The position numbers and the translations under genes were made by a program. Of a DNA stretch of 64,000 nt, positions 1-37,259 are shown piece by piece; the first letter of the stretch is position 1, and each line of letters begins with the position of its first letter. Source of the stretch: Lamellibrachia columna (lineage: Eukaryota > Annelida > Polychaeta > Sabellida > Siboglinidae). The notes beneath the pieces are model-generated. The model was not told the DNA's origin. It made no database searches and saw only the letters and a program-made list of their open reading frames with translations. The DNA is taken from assembly GCA_963662155.1 (NCBI GenBank), contig OY759263.1, positions 28,676,023-28,740,022 on the forward strand. Reading direction: 5' to 3'.

Positions 1-23486
<23,486 letters not shown>

Positions 23487-23557
23487 GTCGGATGTACTTA
23501 TGATCTACAGCTACCGTGATCACTGTAACAGACAAAGAATCAAATTGTAAGTAACAA

Positions 23558-23565
23558 TATTTATA
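23558..23565 (-). promoter_or_regulatory. TATA box of the mucin-like gene
   Basis: The minus strand reads TATAAATA here, about 75 bp upstream of the ATG, which predicts transcription start near 23,530. A good acceptor (pyrimidine-rich stretch ending TTACAG, AG at about 23,526-23,527) also lies between the TATA box and the ATG. An upstream 5' UTR exon therefore cannot be excluded. Confidence 0.5.
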
Positions 23566-23569
23566 GTCG

Positions 23570-24515
23570 GCTTAGCGCAGATACTACTACCATGGCTATG
23601 TAATATACTTTTCGTGACACTAATAATAATAAGAACATATAAATAATGTTGTTTGTAAATAATAACAATAATTATAATCGTTGAATAACTGATAATTACA
23701 TGGTAATTACCTCTCAAAAACTGTGTTTTGTGCTTCCGAATATGTCAATCAAATATCTCATTCCGCCTACGAACACTTGGAGATTCGGTTGCAATATTTG
23801 GAAAAAATAAAAGCAATTTTCTTGAGACGTAACTGTCACTTTAAATATAGTTTTAAAAGTAATGGTGACATATTCAACAAACAACATATATACCATGACA
23901 CAGCAATGATTACATGGGCGGATCCAGGTCGTTTCTGCTAGGTAACCATGTTACCCGCTAAATTTTTAATTAGTTACCCAGTCTCGGCGAGGTGGCGTCC
24001 TCGAAGGCGTTAGAAGCCGAGTGTCGACCAAGCGAAATTAGTAGGTTCCTCTGGAATTTTCATCTCTTCGGAGTAAACGATTTTGGCTGAATAGCTAAGT
24101 ACATATCTACGTAACGTTTTATGCGTTGGGGGAAATTCGGTACAGTTGTCACATTTCTAGAATGTGTTTTAAATGGCGACCCGCGTAGGACGGGAAATTC
24201 TAATTGGGTGGCACAACATGTTTAGACTCAATGATGGTGCCTACTTGCACTGACCGTAATACTTGACGCATATCGACTATCGAAACATCTATGGAATGGT
24301 ATACGTATACCCATTGCAAGTGTTTGTATATCATTTATATGTTATAATCCGTTTAACAAAATGTCGATATCGGCTGTTTTGAAGATATATCAGTTATCAG
24401 TTAAGTTTGGGGTTAGTTGCTAATATATCATAAACAATACTCCAGCCACATTTATATGCGATTAATACAGAATCATTATATCAAATGGTACATTTACGAA
24501 TTGCAGCCCGGTTGA
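23570..24515. other. Upstream flank of the mucin-like gene
   Basis: No gene was recognised. A GGGCGGATCCAGG motif at 23,915-23,930 resembles the end of hAT-type elements (compare 39,930), but no partner end or target duplication was found. Confidence 0.35.
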
Positions 24516-24518
24516 ATC

Positions 24519-24931
24519 GGCGGAGACGGTGGTGGATTAACACAAATATCGACGGAGACGGTGATGGATTAACACAAATATCGCCGGAGTTGGTGACGGA
24601 TTAACAGACATATCGACGGAGACGGTGGTGGAGTACTACAAATATCGACGGAGACGGTGGTGGATTAACACATATATCGACGGAGACGGTGACGGATTAA
24701 CACAAATATCGACGGAGACAGTGGTGTAGTAACACAAATATCGACGGAGACGGTGATGTGTTAAAACAAATATCGACGGAGTCGGTGACGGATTAACACA
24801 AATATCGACGAAGACGGTGGTGGATTAACACAAATATCGAGGAAGACGGTGGTGGATTAACACAAATATCGACGGTGACGGTGGCGGAGTAACACAAATA
24901 TTGACGGAGACGGTGGCGGAGTAACACAAAT
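24519..24931. repeat. 32-bp minisatellite, about 13 copies
   Basis: The consensus includes ATATCGACGGAGACGG and GGATTAACACAA, with scattered substitutions between copies. Confidence 0.93.
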
Positions 24932-24934
24932 AAT

Positions 24935-27900
24935 CGGACAAGATCGCAGTCCGCATTCGGTTGTTTGTGCTACTCCGCCAACCGTCGAGGACTACAAGTG
25001 GAAACAGATGATTTTATCAAATTCAATGATTTTAGCCAATTAAAATATGGGCACTATGTTCTCTGTCGTCGCAGTCGGTTGGTATTCGGTTTTCCATCAG
25101 TTACTGTAGTTGTGAACTATTTCATTGTTTCCCGGTGCGGCAGTGGAAGCTTGAAAGCATGATGGCAGAATTGGTGTTCAATCGCACTAAGTTGATGGAG
25201 GCGTACGCGCAACTCAAACCAGGTGGAGGTGCTCGACACAATCACGTGTTCAAACTACATTTGATTGAATTTGTCAACAGTTGTCAAGGTATTGATACCG
25301 ATTTGTCTACATTTGCGTATGTAAACCATCTCCGTAGGTCGAGTGCAGGCATCAAGAGAGTGGGAAATGCCAGACGGTGTTGAAATGCAGACTGCTGGGA
25401 CACTTTTCGATGCAAGGTTATTGATAGCGTTGAAATTCACTAAACACCTGGTTTTAGTGTGTAATGCGGAATACCTCTCCAAGCTACACGTGTGGTCGTG
25501 GCGTGTATCACGGAGAACCTCATCAAACCTACGAACTTTGTCTGGTCGTATGCCGCTGATGACATCGAAAGGACTACATACGTGGCGCGTAGGCCTGGTT
25601 GTGCAATGTACGACAGAGGATCTTAACAGGACTACGAACACTGTAGTGCAATATATACCGCGGAGGACTTCACCAAAGATACATACACGCACACGCACAC
25701 GCACACGCACACCACACACCACACACCATAATATGCACCGTCATCTCACTGGTCAAATATACAGACCAGACAATGTAATGCGATGCCGCGGTTAATTTCG
25801 CCATCGTTACCGACGTGTCATATCATTTACCATGGAAATCTCTCAATTGACGTGGTCTGGTTAGGTACAACGGAGAACCTGGATGACGCTACAGAACGTG
25901 TCATGCACTAGATGCCTATCTAAAGCGTATGGTGATGAACCCCGGGATTATCACTTTAGACATCTGCGTGATGCTATGCGACATTAACTTAGTATTATGT
26001 CAAACAACATCATACAAGTTTTGTTTACCCAAAACAGAACAGATCGAGCATGCGTGCGTGTGCGCGCGATTGCATGTGAGTGTGTTGCCACCGTTTTCGT
26101 CCAACTCATTGATTGAAGAAAATGTATTTCGAAACTTTAGAATAGCTGCCAATTCCAATACCTATGTGGTACAGATCTATATTAAAAACACTCAAGATGA
26201 TAGGTCAATGTCAACTCCATCGATCCCTTTATTCGATTAATCTCAAACAAGAACACACGCAATATAGTTTATAAACAAAACGGATTGCCGTAAATGGCCC
26301 AGTTCGGCAGTGGCGCAGAACAAAAATAGGATTCGTCTAAATATCATCTTCACTTGTTTATATCGCAACATTTACGCTACAGGAACAAACTTGTTCCAGT
26401 ATTTATAGGCTATCGCACCTGGTTTACGTTTCTATCACGCCATTTAGCCGAATAAGTGGATACGTTTTGATGTGTTCAAGAACTGATAGAATCGGTCGCT
26501 TTGTCGAACGTGTGACGTTTGACCTCCTTACATTAATTTTGCTTACCTTGCTTTGCAGAATGCCGTTCTCAACGATCACTTCGTCCACATCCCGCCATTG
26601 TACCGTCACAAGCGTTTCGTTTGCGCACAGATCGAAAGGTGACGTGGACCGTCGAAAGCTCGAAAGAGTGTCTGAAATCAATGTTCGTTCACCAGTTAAG
26701 CGTAACGTTTAGTGACATTTCCGTCATATTTTGTTGTGCGTGCGTGTGTGTGCTAAACGCGTGTGCGTGCATACGTCCGTGCGGTAGTACGAGCGTACAT
26801 GCGTGTCTTACGTTATACGTAGTTTTATTACATTAATCGTTTTAAAATCGAAATAACAGTGCCTATATATCTCAGTGTATACACATAATTGGTATATCAG
26901 TGTATACACGTAATTGATATATCAGTGTATATACATAATTGCGGTCAACTCGATATCTAGCATGATATTCATCGTATACGACAATCGTGCATTGTTTATT
27001 TGCATTACAATACAAACAGTCCATAAAAGTTCTAAATGTTCACAGCAGCTGATTGATATTAAAATGCTTAGAAGTGTTCGGAATGACACTATTAATTACG
27101 AGTAAACTACTGAGTTGTTACGCAGTTGGACCAATTCACCTACCCGTCTGTGTCGAGCATGAGAACTAGTACACTGTTGCGCAAGTACTGATTTCATCAA
27201 GAGGCAAACACGACTGCGGACGCTGATACAAGCCAAACGCCGCTTAAGGAAGTAGCAGTGGCCCGATTGGCTGGCTATATCGTATCGTCCCCGCCCCTCC
27301 TTTAGTATTGGATGTTGCAACTGTGCAGTGACTCGGTGCTCCAACTGCACAGTTAACACAGTTCACTGCGTCCGCTATAATGGCTGTATCGTGCTGCCGT
27401 TACGCAACACACGGACGATAATAGTTTATGAACAACGTGTGGTGTACAGTTTACCTGGGCGTTACAATAAATAGGTGTGGCTAATTGATGAGTCACCTTG
27501 TTAACATGTCAATGATTTTGCAGATCGACTAGACACCTCAGCGTAGACACACTTGGTGAATTAATGCGTCTGTTAATGCGTCGCGTTGTTGTCAGGTGGA
27601 GGCGATTCGAGTGTTCAAATGTTTTGTTTTATCCCCGTTGCAGTACAAAGAAGCTGGGAGCTTTTGTGATATTTAAGCCTGAAATTCCGATTATAACCGT
27701 TTATGAGGAACCGTATAACGCCCGGATTAAGCCTCGCATTAATAAGAAGAAAACGCCCCTCTTTTTACGTTGGTGTTAAGAAGTGTCATATGGTTTTTAT
27801 GTCGAATCATATAACTGTATTCCCATGAAACACACGATGTGTAGCTACGTGTACGCGCGTACGCCATGTTCTGGTGGTATACATGCACACGTTTGTATTA

Positions 27901-28478
27901 ACATCGTCAACATTTTCCTGATGGCAGATACATTAATCCTTCCATGTATAATGCTTACCGGGCCTCTTAGTTAGCTAATCGCGCTGAGCCGATAACTCGT
28001 CCTCAGACGATACTTATCCCGACATTGGTGACGCACGTCACACATTTGACAGTGATTTTGACTTTGTTAACCGCAATCATCCTCTCGGGCTACATAGTAC
28101 ACCAGTACCCCTAGCATATCGACCTATTAAAACACGTATATGTCAGTTGCTAAGTTGACCGATAGCATTACGCGAACATACGGGCATTTAGCTTTAATTG
28201 GCTGGTGACCAGTCGTCGCTAATGGCAGGCATATCCTTGAATTGCTCTTTCGTGTTGGGCTGGTTCCCAGGATGACGACCGACTAAGACAGCAAGTGGGA
28301 CGGAGTACAACTGATTCGGCGCACTTCCATACATAGTGTAGGACATAAATTCCGTGGGTAACGTAACGTAGGACATACATGCCAGGGTAACGCAGTTCGC
28401 ATTACCATATATGGCTTGTGAAGATGATCGCAGTGAAACCAATGCTGTCAGAGAGGGCAATTATAATAATACGTGCAT
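24935..28478. other. Intergenic or intronic stretch without a recognised gene
   Basis: Open frames such as 25,135-25,383, 25,343-25,795 and 25,929-26,240 show no known domain, no coherent splice context and overlapping frames on both strands. A 27-bp repeat of about three copies (GTGTATACA...TAATT) lies at 26,865-26,942. GT-rich and CA-rich patches occur at 25,680-25,730 and 26,735-26,810. Confidence 0.4.
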
Positions 28479-28566
28479 GTTAAGTTGTGACAGTGCTAAT
28501 GTTAAGTTGTGACAGTGCTAATGTTAAGTTGTGACAGTGCTAATGTTAAGTTGTGACAGTGCTAAT
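28479..28566. repeat. 22-bp tandem repeat, 4 copies
   Basis: Four copies of a unit containing TTAAGTTGTGACAGTGC, identical to each other. Confidence 0.95.
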
Positions 28567-28721
28567 ATTAAGCGCTCTACCACAAATCCTGGATATTTGA
28601 ATTTGACGTACCGGTCGAAATGGTCCAAGTCAGAAATGTGACGGTTGCAATACTCGAAACTTGTCGCCTCCTCGTCGATGTAGATGGTGTGAATATCAAC
28701 TACAACACAACGTGCATCGTT

Positions 28722-28725
<4 letters not shown>

Positions 28726-28817
<92 letters not shown>
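28726..28817. repeat. (AT)n microsatellite, about 46 units
   Basis: An uninterrupted AT tract. Confidence 0.97.
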
Positions 28818-28820
<3 letters not shown>

Positions 28821-28872
28821 TTCTCGGTGCCAGTGGAAGCATAGATTTTATAACTTAACGAGTAGCGTGAAT

Positions 28873-29112
28873 TTGAAGAATGTGCTGTCACATCGAGTTA
28901 CATGACAACCAAAGAATAATTTGAAGCATGTGCTATCACATCGAGTTACATGACAACCGAAGAGTAATTTGAAGAATGTGCTATCACATCGAGTTACATG
29001 ACAACCGAAGAGTAATTTGAAGAATGTGCTATCACATCGAGTTACATGACAACCGAAGAGTAATTTGAAGCATGTGCTATCACATCGAGTTACATGACAA
29101 CCGAAGAGTAAT
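28873..29112. repeat. 48-bp minisatellite, 5 copies
   Basis: Each copy contains CACATCGAGTTACATGACAA. Because 48 is a multiple of three, a minus-strand frame of 16-residue repeats ([13 protein letters not shown]) stays open. Nothing else supports translation. Confidence 0.93.
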
Positions 29113-29114
29113 TC

Positions 29115-30425
29115 CCTTGTAATATTGCGCACTCGTGTCTAATTTGTGATCAAATGCAACGCAAGCCATTCAATCAATAACATCTTATTAATTGACGCTT
29201 CCTGTATATTGTGATAATGGGTTTGATAAGAAGAAGGCATATGTATTATTACAACATTCTACATTAACTTTTATGGTGGAGAAAATCATTCCGACACTGA
29301 TCCCGTGGCCACGCTACTTTCAGCACACCCTCGGTGGGGCGACCGTGTAAAATGATATAGGCTCAAATATTTATCCTGGCGTGAAAAATGTTGCTTATTT
29401 CTCACTAAGGACGCAACATTTACGAATCAGTTAGTCACAGACCACAGTCACGATACGTCCACCATTACACAAAGAGTCCCTAGGAAAGTAAGAATTGCGT
29501 GTCATAAACCCGTCTATGAGGCCTCATAAACATTGTTAAGTTAGTAATGTTAACATTATACGCGCAACTACATTATATCTTTCATCCTATGGCAATGAAC
29601 AGACGCTGACCGTTCGCGTATCAGCACAGTGGCTATTCTGCAGAGCGCACCAACATTTCTAAATCAATTACCGTTCTGAGTCGAACTCGAGGGGTATCAC
29701 TTTGGGTATGTCTTGTTCACGACTTTCCCACGAAAACGTTGGACTAATTTCCCACGGAACCCAGGAAACGCAGTAATAGCCACCAATGGGAAAAGTGATT
29801 GTGGTCCGCCTCACACAGTTCCAAGCTGACCGCGAACCTGGCAATAATAATAATTATATATCCGACCCACTATTGCATTTGAATTAACATCGCTACCTTT
29901 ACATAGGCATACTTGTTTCAGAGTTGTAATGGAGAGGTGGTAATTGCTAGAACAAATCAGAGATACACATTTTAGTCTGACTTAAGCCCGCCACGCACAT
30001 ACCGATTCTTCAGTTGCCGACATGTTGGCGACTACTTTTTCAGTTGGCAACTCAAGTGTAGTCATTATGTGTTGGCAACACTTTTTTTGACAACTGTCAT
30101 ATGATAAATCGTTCGGCCGACGGCAGTTGCCAAATATTTCTGTCTATCAATAACCATTGATAGTTAGGTTATCGACAGACACACCTCAACAATGACATTA
30201 AGCCTCTAAGCATGTATAGTGGTGTTTACGCCTTGCAAGATACCCACACTGAGTGTGGTCACTTAATTACATATAAACTATGTTGATAAGTCATCATTAT
30301 TCATTTTACACAGTACATTTGCTTTGTCTGATAGTAAAATATGCTTGATCCAAATTTAGACATTGCGAACGTCCAGACTTATCCGCTAGATGGCACTACT
30401 GTCGAACTAACAAAAAGGGTTCCTC
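29115..30425. other. Stretch without a recognised gene
   Basis: No coding exon recognised. A cluster of related TTGGCAAC / GTTGCCGAC words in both orientations lies at 30,010-30,135, possibly a decayed transposon end. Confidence 0.35.
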
Positions 30426-30429
30426 GCAA

Positions 30430-30690
30430 TTCTACAGAAATAATTGATTCGCCTACTGCGAGAAAATAAACAAATAACAACGTTGTTAATGCAAGTTGGG
30501 CGAAGGCGTGGAGGAAAGTGGAAAGACTGGCGGGAGCTGAGGGAGGAAGTTGGTGTGAAAGCGACTTTCAGGAGAAAGCTAGTAAGGAGCCTATTAACGT
30601 GGGTTAGACACGTGGAAAATGGAAGGGTTGACGAAGAAAGCGCATGTGCTGTGAATTTTTTGGAAAGGCTCCTTAGCAAGTTCTAAAATT
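30430..30690 (+). mobile_element. LINE reverse-transcriptase C-terminal relic
   Basis: The open frame 30,444-30,686 reads LREEVGVKATFRRKLVRSL and then a TWVRHVENG motif. This matches the region after the RT core in many animal LINEs (short helix, then WxGHVxR). No other LINE part is adjacent. Confidence 0.45.
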
Positions 30691-30694
30691 AAGC

Positions 30695-31808
<1,114 letters not shown>

Positions 31809-31809
31809 T

Positions 31810-32965
31810 GGCCAAATATGCATGTTAAAGATCATATGCAAAGGTCGGATACATTTACTGGAGTTCACTCGTTCTGAATAGAATTGTATCCCCTTATTCA
31901 TATTCAGTCATGAAATTGTAAAAAGTTACATTAATTTAGTCATAGAACGGGGGATATACCTACATTCCCGAAGGCACTTTCCGAAACCAGTTTGTGGATT
32001 TTTACCGGTAGAAGTCAAACCGCGTGACATCATTTTGGCCAAACAAACGAACTTTGCCTACGCCGGTTCATAGGCACTTAACTTTCTGACTGTGCAACTG
32101 CCATAAACTTATCCATTCAAGTCATTCCGTCCATGTACGAGTCAACAACGCTGTCGTTGTCATAAAAACGAAGTCGCAACAGAGAGTTGTGTCAAAGAAG
32201 GTCTGATTTATTGGCCGAAGCCTTCGGATTCACGCCGCAGTAAACAAATGCCCGGGATCAAAACCTCAAAAACAACATAAATGTAAATGTATTTACCATA
32301 GCGTTGTTTTGGTGGTACCATGCATATTTATATATCAAACTGTTTTTAAATTCCATGTTTAGTTTGTACACGCTAGTACACAGTCTTTGAGTCTAGCCTA
32401 TCCCTAGCCTAGGACCTAGGCTTGGAAGTTTGACCAGTGGCCTCGGTTGTTTGATTAGGGATATTAGAACACGTGGGGAAATATGTGGACACTGTATGAT
32501 TTTACTGCCGAAATAGCGTGATATATGCAATTTTTTAACAACTGTGTCGATCTGACTTTTGAGTAGAGCTGCCTCTCCTTTGCATTGGCTTGACCTTGGC
32601 CTTGCCCTTGGCTGTGGGCTTTGTAATAGCACAGTGCACAAAATGCTTCTCGATCCACGCCAGCTATTATTTAAAATCAATATATCTTGCAGTGTTTTAG
32701 TAGTGTTTAAAATAATGAAACTGATGTCACACCCAAATTCATTGTTTTTGACCCACTACAACATATAAGCTTTTAACGTACGACGATATTTTGCGTTGCT
32801 ATGGAATGACAATGTTTGTTGATGTTCGTTTGGCCAGACTGAGTCACACGCCGATTCCGTAGGGACAATGCCGAGCGAAATGTTAAATCGCATGGGGCTT
32901 CTTTGCCACAAATATAATACAACGGTTTGTTATAATACATCACGATTTCGGGAATATTTACATAT
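31810..32965. other. Stretch without a recognised gene
   Basis: Open frames at 32,393-32,680 show no domain. A run of CCTTGGC-type words near 32,580-32,620 produces a Gln/Gly-rich minus frame of low complexity. Confidence 0.35.
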
Positions 32966-32970
32966 TATTG

Positions 32971-33303
32971 CGGAGCGCGGTGGTCAAGTGGTAGAGCGTC
33001 GGACTTTCGGTCGAGGGAACCGGGGTTCAAAACCACCTGCTGCCGTTTCAAAACCTAGGCAATTTCATTCACCCCACTTTGCCATGTCTTTCGGGAGACA
33101 CACTAAAAGCCGACGGTCCTTTCTACCTGGTGTCTATGCCAGGGGAAGTAAAAGATCCCACACAGGGAGTAAATGTATAATCTGTCGTAGACTCAAAGAG
33201 TGGTGATCTCTATATCTAACCCACCGAATCCCGGCGCGTGAGAGGCGCCGAGCAGGACTTACAACGCTCTTAAGGAGCCCAGTCCTTCACAGGAAGAAGA
33301 AGA
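32971..33303 (+). mobile_element. tRNA-derived SINE
   Basis: The 5' part has tRNA-like promoter boxes: an A box around GTGGTCAAGTGGTAGAGC (32,980-32,998) and a B box GGTTCAAAACC (33,024-33,034). The body contains a CTTTCGGGAGACA motif near 33,090, also present in the 57.5-kb copy. The tail is GAAGAAGAAGA. Confidence 0.75.
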
Positions 33304-33309
33304 TCTTCA

Positions 33310-34170
33310 AGGAATTTATTTCTGCCCGTGTGTAAAACACGTATGCGTAAAACCGACGAGCATGAAGCCGTTATAACGCTATGGAGATTTACACTCTTGT
33401 CATATGTTATAATACACGTAATATAACAATCTAACTTGTACATATATAAAAAGTGAATACAAAGTATATTAACATATCAGGATGACACAAGCCCTCACCC
33501 AAAAACAAAATAATTATCCCAGCATTAATAAGCAAACATGCCGATATTAAAGATTTTTGAGAAAACAAGTTGTGTTTAACGTTTTGTTATTGCCATTGCC
33601 ATTGGAATTGGTCGCTGAATTGCGCAGATGTTTTCTCTGTGATTTCTGTGTTAATTACGTGCTGATTTCTGTGTTAATTACGTGCTGAAATTTTATTTTC
33701 CAGCCACGACTGGCTGCTATAATTTGTATGAGGAGTTTAGAATTTCACAGACAAGGTCCATTTCAAAATATATGTAAACATTGTAGCAACATAGACGTGA
33801 AATAAAATAAAATATCCCCAGTGTGCACGCAACTAATAAGCAACGATGGCGCAACTACCACCAATTCATGAATGTGACGGTTCAGCTCATTCTGACTAGG
33901 TGGTGCGCCTATTTTCTGAACAGACTCTCATATTTCGTGTTAACTCTCAGAAGCAATGTCCGATGCCCAATCGTAGAGAAATGTTGTTATTAATATGTTG
34001 AGTCGCACTTACAACATGAATGTCCTTGTATTTCAAGCCTAATTTTAAATATAGCTGTTCTTCCCCGATCCCTACTATGATTATTATGCTTCCATCTGTG
34101 CACCAATTTTTATATGTGTATGTAGTGTTTTGCGGGATAAAGACAACAAACTTTTTGACCAAGCACATGT
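33310..34170. other. Stretch without a recognised gene
   Basis: A 23-bp direct duplication (TTTCTGTGTTAATTACGTGC) lies at about 33,641-33,690. The remainder is unassigned. Confidence 0.35.
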
Positions 34171-34270
34171 AATGTCGTTCCTATAAATTACACACCCGGC
34201 TCAGAGTACTCAGAACCCACAACAACGTAAAATTGTGATTACCATTATGACACTACACCACATCTCCCCT
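34170..34270 (-). repeat. Possible start of the Ty3/gypsy 3' LTR
   Basis: On the minus strand, the integrase end is followed by a purine-rich tract (AAAATAGGGGAGATG) and then TGGTGTAGTGTCATAATGG at about 34,265 and below. Polypurine tract then TG is the expected LTR junction. The far end of the LTR could not be fixed. Confidence 0.35.
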
Positions 34271-34319
34271 ATTTTCAGAGAGTCACTCTCCATAGTTTTT
34301 ACCTAGGTTAAACAATTAC

Positions 34320-36975
34320 GTTAAGACAGTCGTGGTCAGCTTATTTCTCTTATTTTGGCTGAGAATCAGTATGTCGCCAACATCAGTGTCGCTCACTTTA
34401 GCACCTCTCTTCTTGTCTGCATACTCTTTCTCATATCTTTTTGTCCTCGCATCTCTCTCACGAATTTGTATTTGTCATTGCAACTCATCCATGGGCTCTG
34501 TTCTCATCTGCATTTTCGGCAACATGTTCCTCAGTTTGCGACCCAGCAGCTTCTCCACTAGACTCACACCCGTGACGGTATGAGGAGTCGTCCGGTTCTA
34601 TAACAGGACTTTCTGCAGTTCCTCCTTCCAGTGTTTCTTCTTTATTTCAGCGATCTTAATGGCTTTCATCATTGTCTCGTTGAAACGTTCCACTTCCCCA
34701 TTGCTTTCTGGCTACCATGGGAAACCTTTCGTGTGTTGTATCCCTAGATACTCGAGGAATCCTTCGAAATCTGCTTCAACAAATTGTGGTCCGTTGTCAC
34801 TCCTAACGTTGTATGGCAGTCCATGTGTGACAAACATGGTCTCCAAGCATTTTATTATGTTCTGAGCATTCGTTTTGCGCATCCAAACCACTTCCGGCCA
34901 CCTGGAGAAATAATCAATGACAATAAACAGACTTTCACCATTTAACAGTGGCCCACAGAGATATATTGCGATTGCGTCCCAAGGTCCCTGTGGGAGTAGT
35001 GTCGACCTTATCGGCTCTCGACTTGGCCGAGCACCCACAAGTTGACACGGATAACATACTCTGACGAAAGCTTCAACGTCTTTGTTCATCTCGGCCACCA
35101 CGCTTTCTCTCTCAGTCTGGACTTAGTGCGTACCACACCTTGGTGTTCCTCATGAGCTAGGACCAAGGCTTGTTTCTGCATATTCTGTGGGAGAACGGTA
35201 CGGCTTCCCTACATTATGATCTGACCAATCACCCACTACTCTTCACATGCAGCCTTGAACATTGTGTGTTTTAGGTTTGCCCACGTGTCGTCTCGGATCT
35301 GAATCGACAACGGGACTCCAGCTGACTCTAGTTCAATCTGTGTGGCTGTCATGGCTGCAGACACTGATTCCATCATTACTGGGTAGGCGTACTCTTCGAC
35401 ACCGACTCCATACTCTATCTCAGTCCCATATATGGGTAGTCTATTCAATCCATCTGCCAAGTTCCACCATCCTGTGATGTACTTGATTTTGAAACTGCAT
35501 TGCTGTATTCTTAGCAGCCATCGTTTTAACCTCGTGTTTGGTGGTTTAGCCTGTCTACCATACACTTGTATCAGGGGCTTGTGATCTGTGTGTATTTCAA
35601 ACTATCTGCCGTACAAGTAGATATAAAAAATTTCGCATGCTCACTTCACGCCTAAGGCTTCTCTCTCAAACTGAGAATATCTTGTCTCTGCGTCTCGCAG
35701 CTTCCTGCTGGCATCGGACACTGGCTCGTACTGCCCATCGTCCTGCTTTTGTTGAAGAACAGCTTCCAAACCAACAGGCGAAGCATCAGTGGCAATGCGC
35801 GTGTTTGCATCTATCCTGTAGTAGACCATTTTGAACCTTTGTGAACTTTTGATTGACCTCGTCAAACGCTCTTTGCTCTTCCTTGGTCAACTTCCACTTG
35901 GCTTTATCATGTGTCAACTACCACAACGGCTGTAGCAAAATCGGGAATGAACTTGGAACTGAACAATGCTGAACCCAGAAAACTTCTTACTTCAGCCGCG
36001 TTTGTCGGCTTTGGGCGCCATATCCTCAAGTTTGTTTTATGTTCCTGCAGACCTTTGTCTAACATTGTATGTCGCATGACATTTACCTTTCTTACTTTGA
36101 ATTTCAGTTTCTCGAAGTTGAATGTTTGTTCGTTTTCTGCAAACTTCCTCGTCATATTGGTCGTCATCCACACCTCCAATGATGATATCAACGTGGATGT
36201 TGAACGCTCCGAGACAGTCCTGCACTAACTGTCTGACGATGTGATTGAACTTTTCGGAGGCCATGTTCAACCCGAATACAAGGCGCTTGTATCTGGTGAT
36301 ACTATTTGGTGCTGCAAACGTGGTGACATCTCGGGAGTCTGGATGTAGCTCCACCTAGTGTCATGATCAGGTCGAGTTTTGTGAACACCTTCAAATCCAC
36401 CATCTCCTGTGCTGTTTCTTCAACAGTGGTAATGGTTTGACGCTTCCTTATTATGGCTTTGTTTGTTTCTCGCATGTCGAGACACACCCTGACTTCTCCA
36501 TTCGGCTTCACCACCGTCACTAGGGGGTTTACCCACTGTGTACAACCATCAACTTTTTCAATGACGTCCAAGTTGTCAAGCTCCTTCAGCTTTTGTACAA
36601 CTTTCTCTTTTCTCTTGAATGCTATCATTCTAATTGGTTGGACCACAGGTGTTACACTCCCATCTATGTTCAGCTTCAGTTGCCGAGACCAGTGAACGCC
36701 TGAGGTACATTTCTTTCAACTTATCCTTGGTTAACCCGCCTGTGAAATGCACGGCTGCTACCAGCCCTACTCTGAGCACTCCGAGCTCTTCGGCTGTCTT
36801 TCTTCCTAACAGAGCAGCATGGTCGCCTTTGACCACCAACAATTGTGAAACATCTACTTCCCCCACCTCCTGAACTGACATGCGCACTTCACAGCTGCCC
36901 ATCACAACCAAAGGACTCCGAGAGGTGTATGCATAAACTCGGCAATTACAGCTTCTCAACTTCAAGCCTGGCATA
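34320..36975 (-). mobile_element. Degenerate Ty3/gypsy retrotransposon pol
   Basis: Domains occur in Ty3/gypsy order on the minus strand. A retropepsin-like end lies at 36,630-36,974 (VDVSQLLVVKGDHAALLGRK). The RT start is at 36,302-36,646 (VNPLVTVVKPNGEVRVCLDM), the RT middle at 36,037-36,354 and its end at 35,907-36,191 (AAEVRSFLG). RNase H is at 35,641-35,865 (TDASPVGLEAVL) and 35,236-35,565. Integrase has a zinc-binding end (CYPCQ) and core (DYFSRWPEV, SDNGPQF) at 34,712-35,101, and continues after a TAG stop to about 34,330. Frameshifts separate the RT pieces, and the YxDD-type box reads HVDI, so the copy is dead. No 5' LTR is visible; a microsatellite abuts the upstream end. Confidence 0.85.
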
Positions 36976-37020
36976 TTGAGGAATTTTTATCTTCATCTCT
37001 AAAATATGTGCTCCTACATA

Positions 37021-37255
37021 CTTATCTACACGCACGCACGCACGCACGCACACACACGCACACACACACACACGCGCGCGCGCGCGCGCACACACCCTCT
37101 CTCCCTCTCCCCTCTCCCCTCTCCCCTCTCCCCTCTCCCCTCTCCCCTCTCCCCTCTCCCCTCTCCCCTCTCCCCTCTCCCCGCTCCCCCTTTTCCACAC
37201 TCCCCTTACCCTCTTTCCCCTCTCCCCCTTCTCCCCAACTCCCCCCTCTCATTCC
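37021..37255. repeat. (CACG)n, (CA)n, (CG)n and (CCCCTCT)n compound tract
   Basis: Pyrimidine-purine tracts run to about 37,085. They are followed by about 17 CCCCTCT-like heptamers to 37,190 and then degenerate C/T-rich sequence. Confidence 0.93.
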
Positions 37256-37259
37256 CACT

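Noticed and set aside
23908..23940. GGGCGGATCCAGG motif as a hAT end
   Set aside because: Only one end is visible, with no 8-bp duplication or internal coding relic.
24519..24931. Regular repeats with near-constant spacing, considered as a CRISPR array
   Set aside because: Units are head-to-tail with no unique spacers, and the genome is eukaryotic. The same applies to 42,247-42,515.
28848..29132. Minus-strand repeat protein with 16-residue Cys/His-containing units
   Set aside because: The 48-bp period keeps the frame open by chance; substitutions do not favour synonymous sites and there is no gene context.
32973..33045. Possible true tRNA gene
   Set aside because: A and B boxes are present, but the cloverleaf arms do not pair well and a SINE body and tail follow, so it is a tRNA-derived SINE.
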